NCBI GenBank assembly: GCA_964387355.1
Contig: CAYLWJ010000064.1
Span: 1-14,904 of the forward strand
Direction of reading: 5' to 3'
Length of the DNA: 14,904 nt
Source of the DNA: Calidifonticultor sp964387355
GTDB taxonomy: Bacteria; Actinomycetota; Humimicrobiia; Humimicrobiales; Humimicrobiaceae
Part shown: piece by piece, positions 13,298 through 14,904 of the stretch
How positions within the stretch are numbered: position 1 is the stretch's first letter
How the letters are laid out: each line of letters begins with the position of its first letter
The notes under the pieces: model-generated
Told to the model about the DNA's origin: nothing
Databases searched by the model: none
The model's input: only the letters and a program-made list of their open reading frames with translations
Program-made: the position numbers and the translations under genes

Positions 13298-14389
13298 TTA
13301 AAATGAAATATCCCCATTTAATGATACTTTTTTAACCCTTTGATTATCAACTTTTGGGCTAACATCAAAAGCAACTGCAGTAATAGCAGATTTAATACTT
13401 TCACCTGGTAAAAGTTTTAAGCTTGTCCTTTTATTAATACAATCAATAAGATTTGGTGGATACGAAGAATTTGGCTCAATTGCAATATTATAAGTTTTTT
13501 GATACCAAGGATATCCAACAGCTCCGCCATAAACCTGCCAAAACCATAAATACTTAAATATATTCTTATCAAAAGCTAAACCAAATCCTGTTCTTAATTT
13601 TGTATTAGTTAATGCATACCATCCTTCTTCTAAATCATATATATAAGCTCTATCATGAGAATTTGCATCAATAGATGGGATTTTGCTTAAATCAATTTTT
13701 TGCCCATTTCTGCCAATTGTAAAGGGCCAATCAGTTCTTTTTCCTATTGCAAGTCTGCCAGTTGTTGGGGAAAGATTAACTTCATCAGTAAGTATTTTAC
13801 ATTTTGGCATATCAATTACACAATCTTCTGAAAGAAAAGGAGGACCAAATGCAGGGTGATGTCCCCACATAAAATCCATCTCTTCTCTGCTTTCATTTAT
13901 TATTGTTTCATAAATAAATAAAGCTGATATCATACTTTTAATAGTAATAATTTTTTCAATATAAAAGTAAGTAAGATTAGTTCTTGTAAATAACTTTATT
14001 ATAATTTCCTCAGGTTCATTTTTAATAACATTATAACTCCAAGGAATTGAGTGTACTTCACCATGTTGAGGCAAGTAAGCTCCTTTATATTCAACGGCAT
14101 CTCCAGCATTAGGGAAAAGCTCCTGCCAGCCGCCATGATATAAATCTAAAAAGTTACCATTTTTATTATAAATTACAGGCAAAAAATCCTTTTCTTTAAT
14201 ACCAATGTATGATCTCCACATAAAGTCGACATCGTTTGGTTTATACAAAAACTCAAATATATCAGTTCCTTTTTCAACAAGGATTCCAACCCTAATTTTT
14301 TCATTTTCTAAAAATAAAGTTTTAAATCCCTTAAATATTACTTCTAAAATTCTGCAACCATAGTTTCTTTCATGTTTATATAAAATCAT
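13298..14389 (-). CDS. aldose 1-epimerase (mutarotase)-like protein
   Basis: The 363-residue protein matches the galactose-mutarotase-like beta-sandwich fold: GTDIFEF (41-47), HGGWQELFPNAG (85-96), LPQHGEVHSIPW (106-117), MWGHHPAFG (174-182) and NIAIEPNSSYP (301-311). The likely catalytic pair, by family analogy, is a His (His109 or His177/178) and Glu305. Such enzymes interconvert alpha and beta anomers of free sugars and often accompany an isomerase. Start ATG 14389 lies 4 bp after the permease stop, and its GAGG SD (14403-14400, 10 nt away) falls inside the last codons of the permease gene, so the two are probably translationally coupled. The substrate is unknown. A related non-catalytic sugar-binding member of the superfamily is possible but less likely given the conserved His and Glu. 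Confidence 0.85.
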   Translation of the reverse strand: MILYKHERNYGCRILEVIFKGFKTLFLENEKIRVGILVEKGTDIFEFLYKPNDVDFMWRSYIGIKEKDFLPVIYNKNGNFLDLYHGGWQELFPNAGDAVEYKGAYLPQHGEVHSIPWSYNVIKNEPEEIIIKLFTRTNLTYFYIEKIITIKSMISALFIYETIINESREEMDFMWGHHPAFGPPFLSEDCVIDMPKCKILTDEVNLSPTTGRLAIGKRTDWPFTIGRNGQKIDLSKIPSIDANSHDRAYIYDLEEGWYALTNTKLRTGFGLAFDKNIFKYLWFWQVYGGAVGYPWYQKTYNIAIEPNSSYPPNLIDCINKRTSLKLLPGESIKSAITAVAFDVSPKVDNQRVKKVSLNGDISF

Positions 14390-14393
14390 AATA

Positions 14394-14904
14394 TTATTTC
14401 CTCTTTGACCATATTTCGCTAATAAATAATGCTATAATTAAAATAATTCCAGTTATTAGATCTTGTATATATGTTGGAAGATTTATTAGTATTAGACCAT
14501 TTTCTAAAAAAATAAAAAAACTTATACCTAATAACGAACCTAAAACCCCACCTTTTCCTCCAGAGAGCAAAGTTCCGCCAATTACACAAGCAGCTACTGT
14601 AACTAAGGGATAATTTTGCCCAAATATAGCTTGGGCTGAAGTTAACTTTGAAGAAAGCAATATTCCAGCTATGGCAGAAAGAGCACTAGTAATAGTAAAC
14701 AATAATATTCTAATCTTGTCAGTGTTAATTCCAGCATATCTTGCTACAGTCTCGTTATTTCCTATAGCATATACATATCTTCCAAAAACTGTAGTTTTTA
14801 AGATAAAATAAAAAGCTGCGTAAAGAACTAACAATATAATCATTGGAATAGGAAAAGCACCTAATTTTTTGAAAAAAATGTTATCAATACCTATATATTT
14901 ACTC
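14394..14904 (-). CDS. RbsC-type sugar ABC transporter permease, 5' end cut by window edge
   Basis: The reading frame stays open to the window edge, giving 169 C-terminal residues; ATG 14843 is an internal Met, not the true start. Hallmarks of the ribose/xylose/galactose (CUT2) permease family are GRYVYAIGNNETVARYAGI, VIGGTLLSGGKGGVLGSLLG and a run of five or so membrane helices. Family permeases are about 310-340 residues, so about half is missing. The partners (substrate-binding protein and double-domain ATPase) are not in the window and should lie further upstream. Its product imports a monosaccharide, which the adjacent mutarotase and isomerase-like enzyme would then process. The family assignment is firm; the sugar cannot be told. 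Confidence 0.9.
   Translation of the reverse strand, partial: SKYIGIDNIFFKKLGAFPIPMIILLVLYAAFYFILKTTVFGRYVYAIGNNETVARYAGINTDKIRILLFTITSALSAIAGILLSSKLTSAQAIFGQNYPLVTVAACVIGGTLLSGGKGGVLGSLLGISFFIFLENGLILINLPTYIQDLITGIILIIALFISEIWSKRK

Noticed and set aside
14841..14843. ATG as the start of the permease
   Set aside because: The frame continues without a stop to the window edge, and half of the permease family length would be missing.

Overview
The window is very AT-rich (well under 35% GC by eye). Every gene I can support, twelve in all (two cut by the window edges), lies on the minus strand, so transcription runs from 14904 towards 1. The ribosome binding sites are bacterial purine-rich Shine-Dalgarno (SD) sequences, and several genes appear to use TTG or GTG starts. 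I see no tRNA, rRNA, insertion sequence, integrase or CRISPR array. The source is probably an uncultured, low-GC, fermentative anaerobe. A GerMN-domain protein, and a metallophosphoesterase whose C-terminal half resembles the actinobacterial subfamily, would fit a deep AT-rich Actinomycetota or Atribacterota-type lineage. That placement is recollection and inference, not proven by the sequence.

Right half (about 7890-14904): a carbohydrate catabolism cluster. In transcription order it holds the end of an RbsC-type sugar ABC transporter permease, an aldose 1-epimerase-like mutarotase (4 bp from the permease and probably translationally coupled), a uroporphyrinogen-decarboxylase (URO-D) family protein, an L-fucose/L-arabinose isomerase-like enzyme, and two more URO-D family proteins. 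None of the three URO-D proteins has the N-terminal arginine motif of true HemE. All keep the His-x-Cys motif that binds zinc in the methyltransferase branch (MtaA/CmuA type). My reading, an inference, is that a sugar is imported, mutarotated and isomerised, and that the URO-D paralogues perform a methyl-transfer or other unknown step on it, possibly removal of an O-methyl group. This is the best candidate here for an undescribed system.

Left half (1-7680): envelope and glycan functions. In transcription order: a large multi-membrane GT-C/GT39-type glycosyltransferase, a membrane-anchored metallophosphoesterase, an anchored TPR-like protein, an anchored GerMN-domain protein, a UDP-glucose 4-epimerase-type SDR enzyme, and a GT2 polyprenyl-phosphate sugar transferase (3' end cut off). 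The epimerase and GT2 proteins could supply nucleotide and lipid-linked sugars used by the GT-C enzyme.

The two halves differ in texture. Genes and leaders between about 2000 and 7600 carry many short tandem repeats. The coding repeats have units in multiples of three (9, 12, 15 and 24 bp) and encode hydrophilic linkers; the leader repeats have 9-12 bp units. I saw no comparable repeats in the catabolic half. Gaps between genes are AT-rich and mostly under 150 bp; the larger ones (1967-2228, 7681-7889, 9003-9264) hold inverted repeats or weak promoter-like sequences but no further gene I can support.
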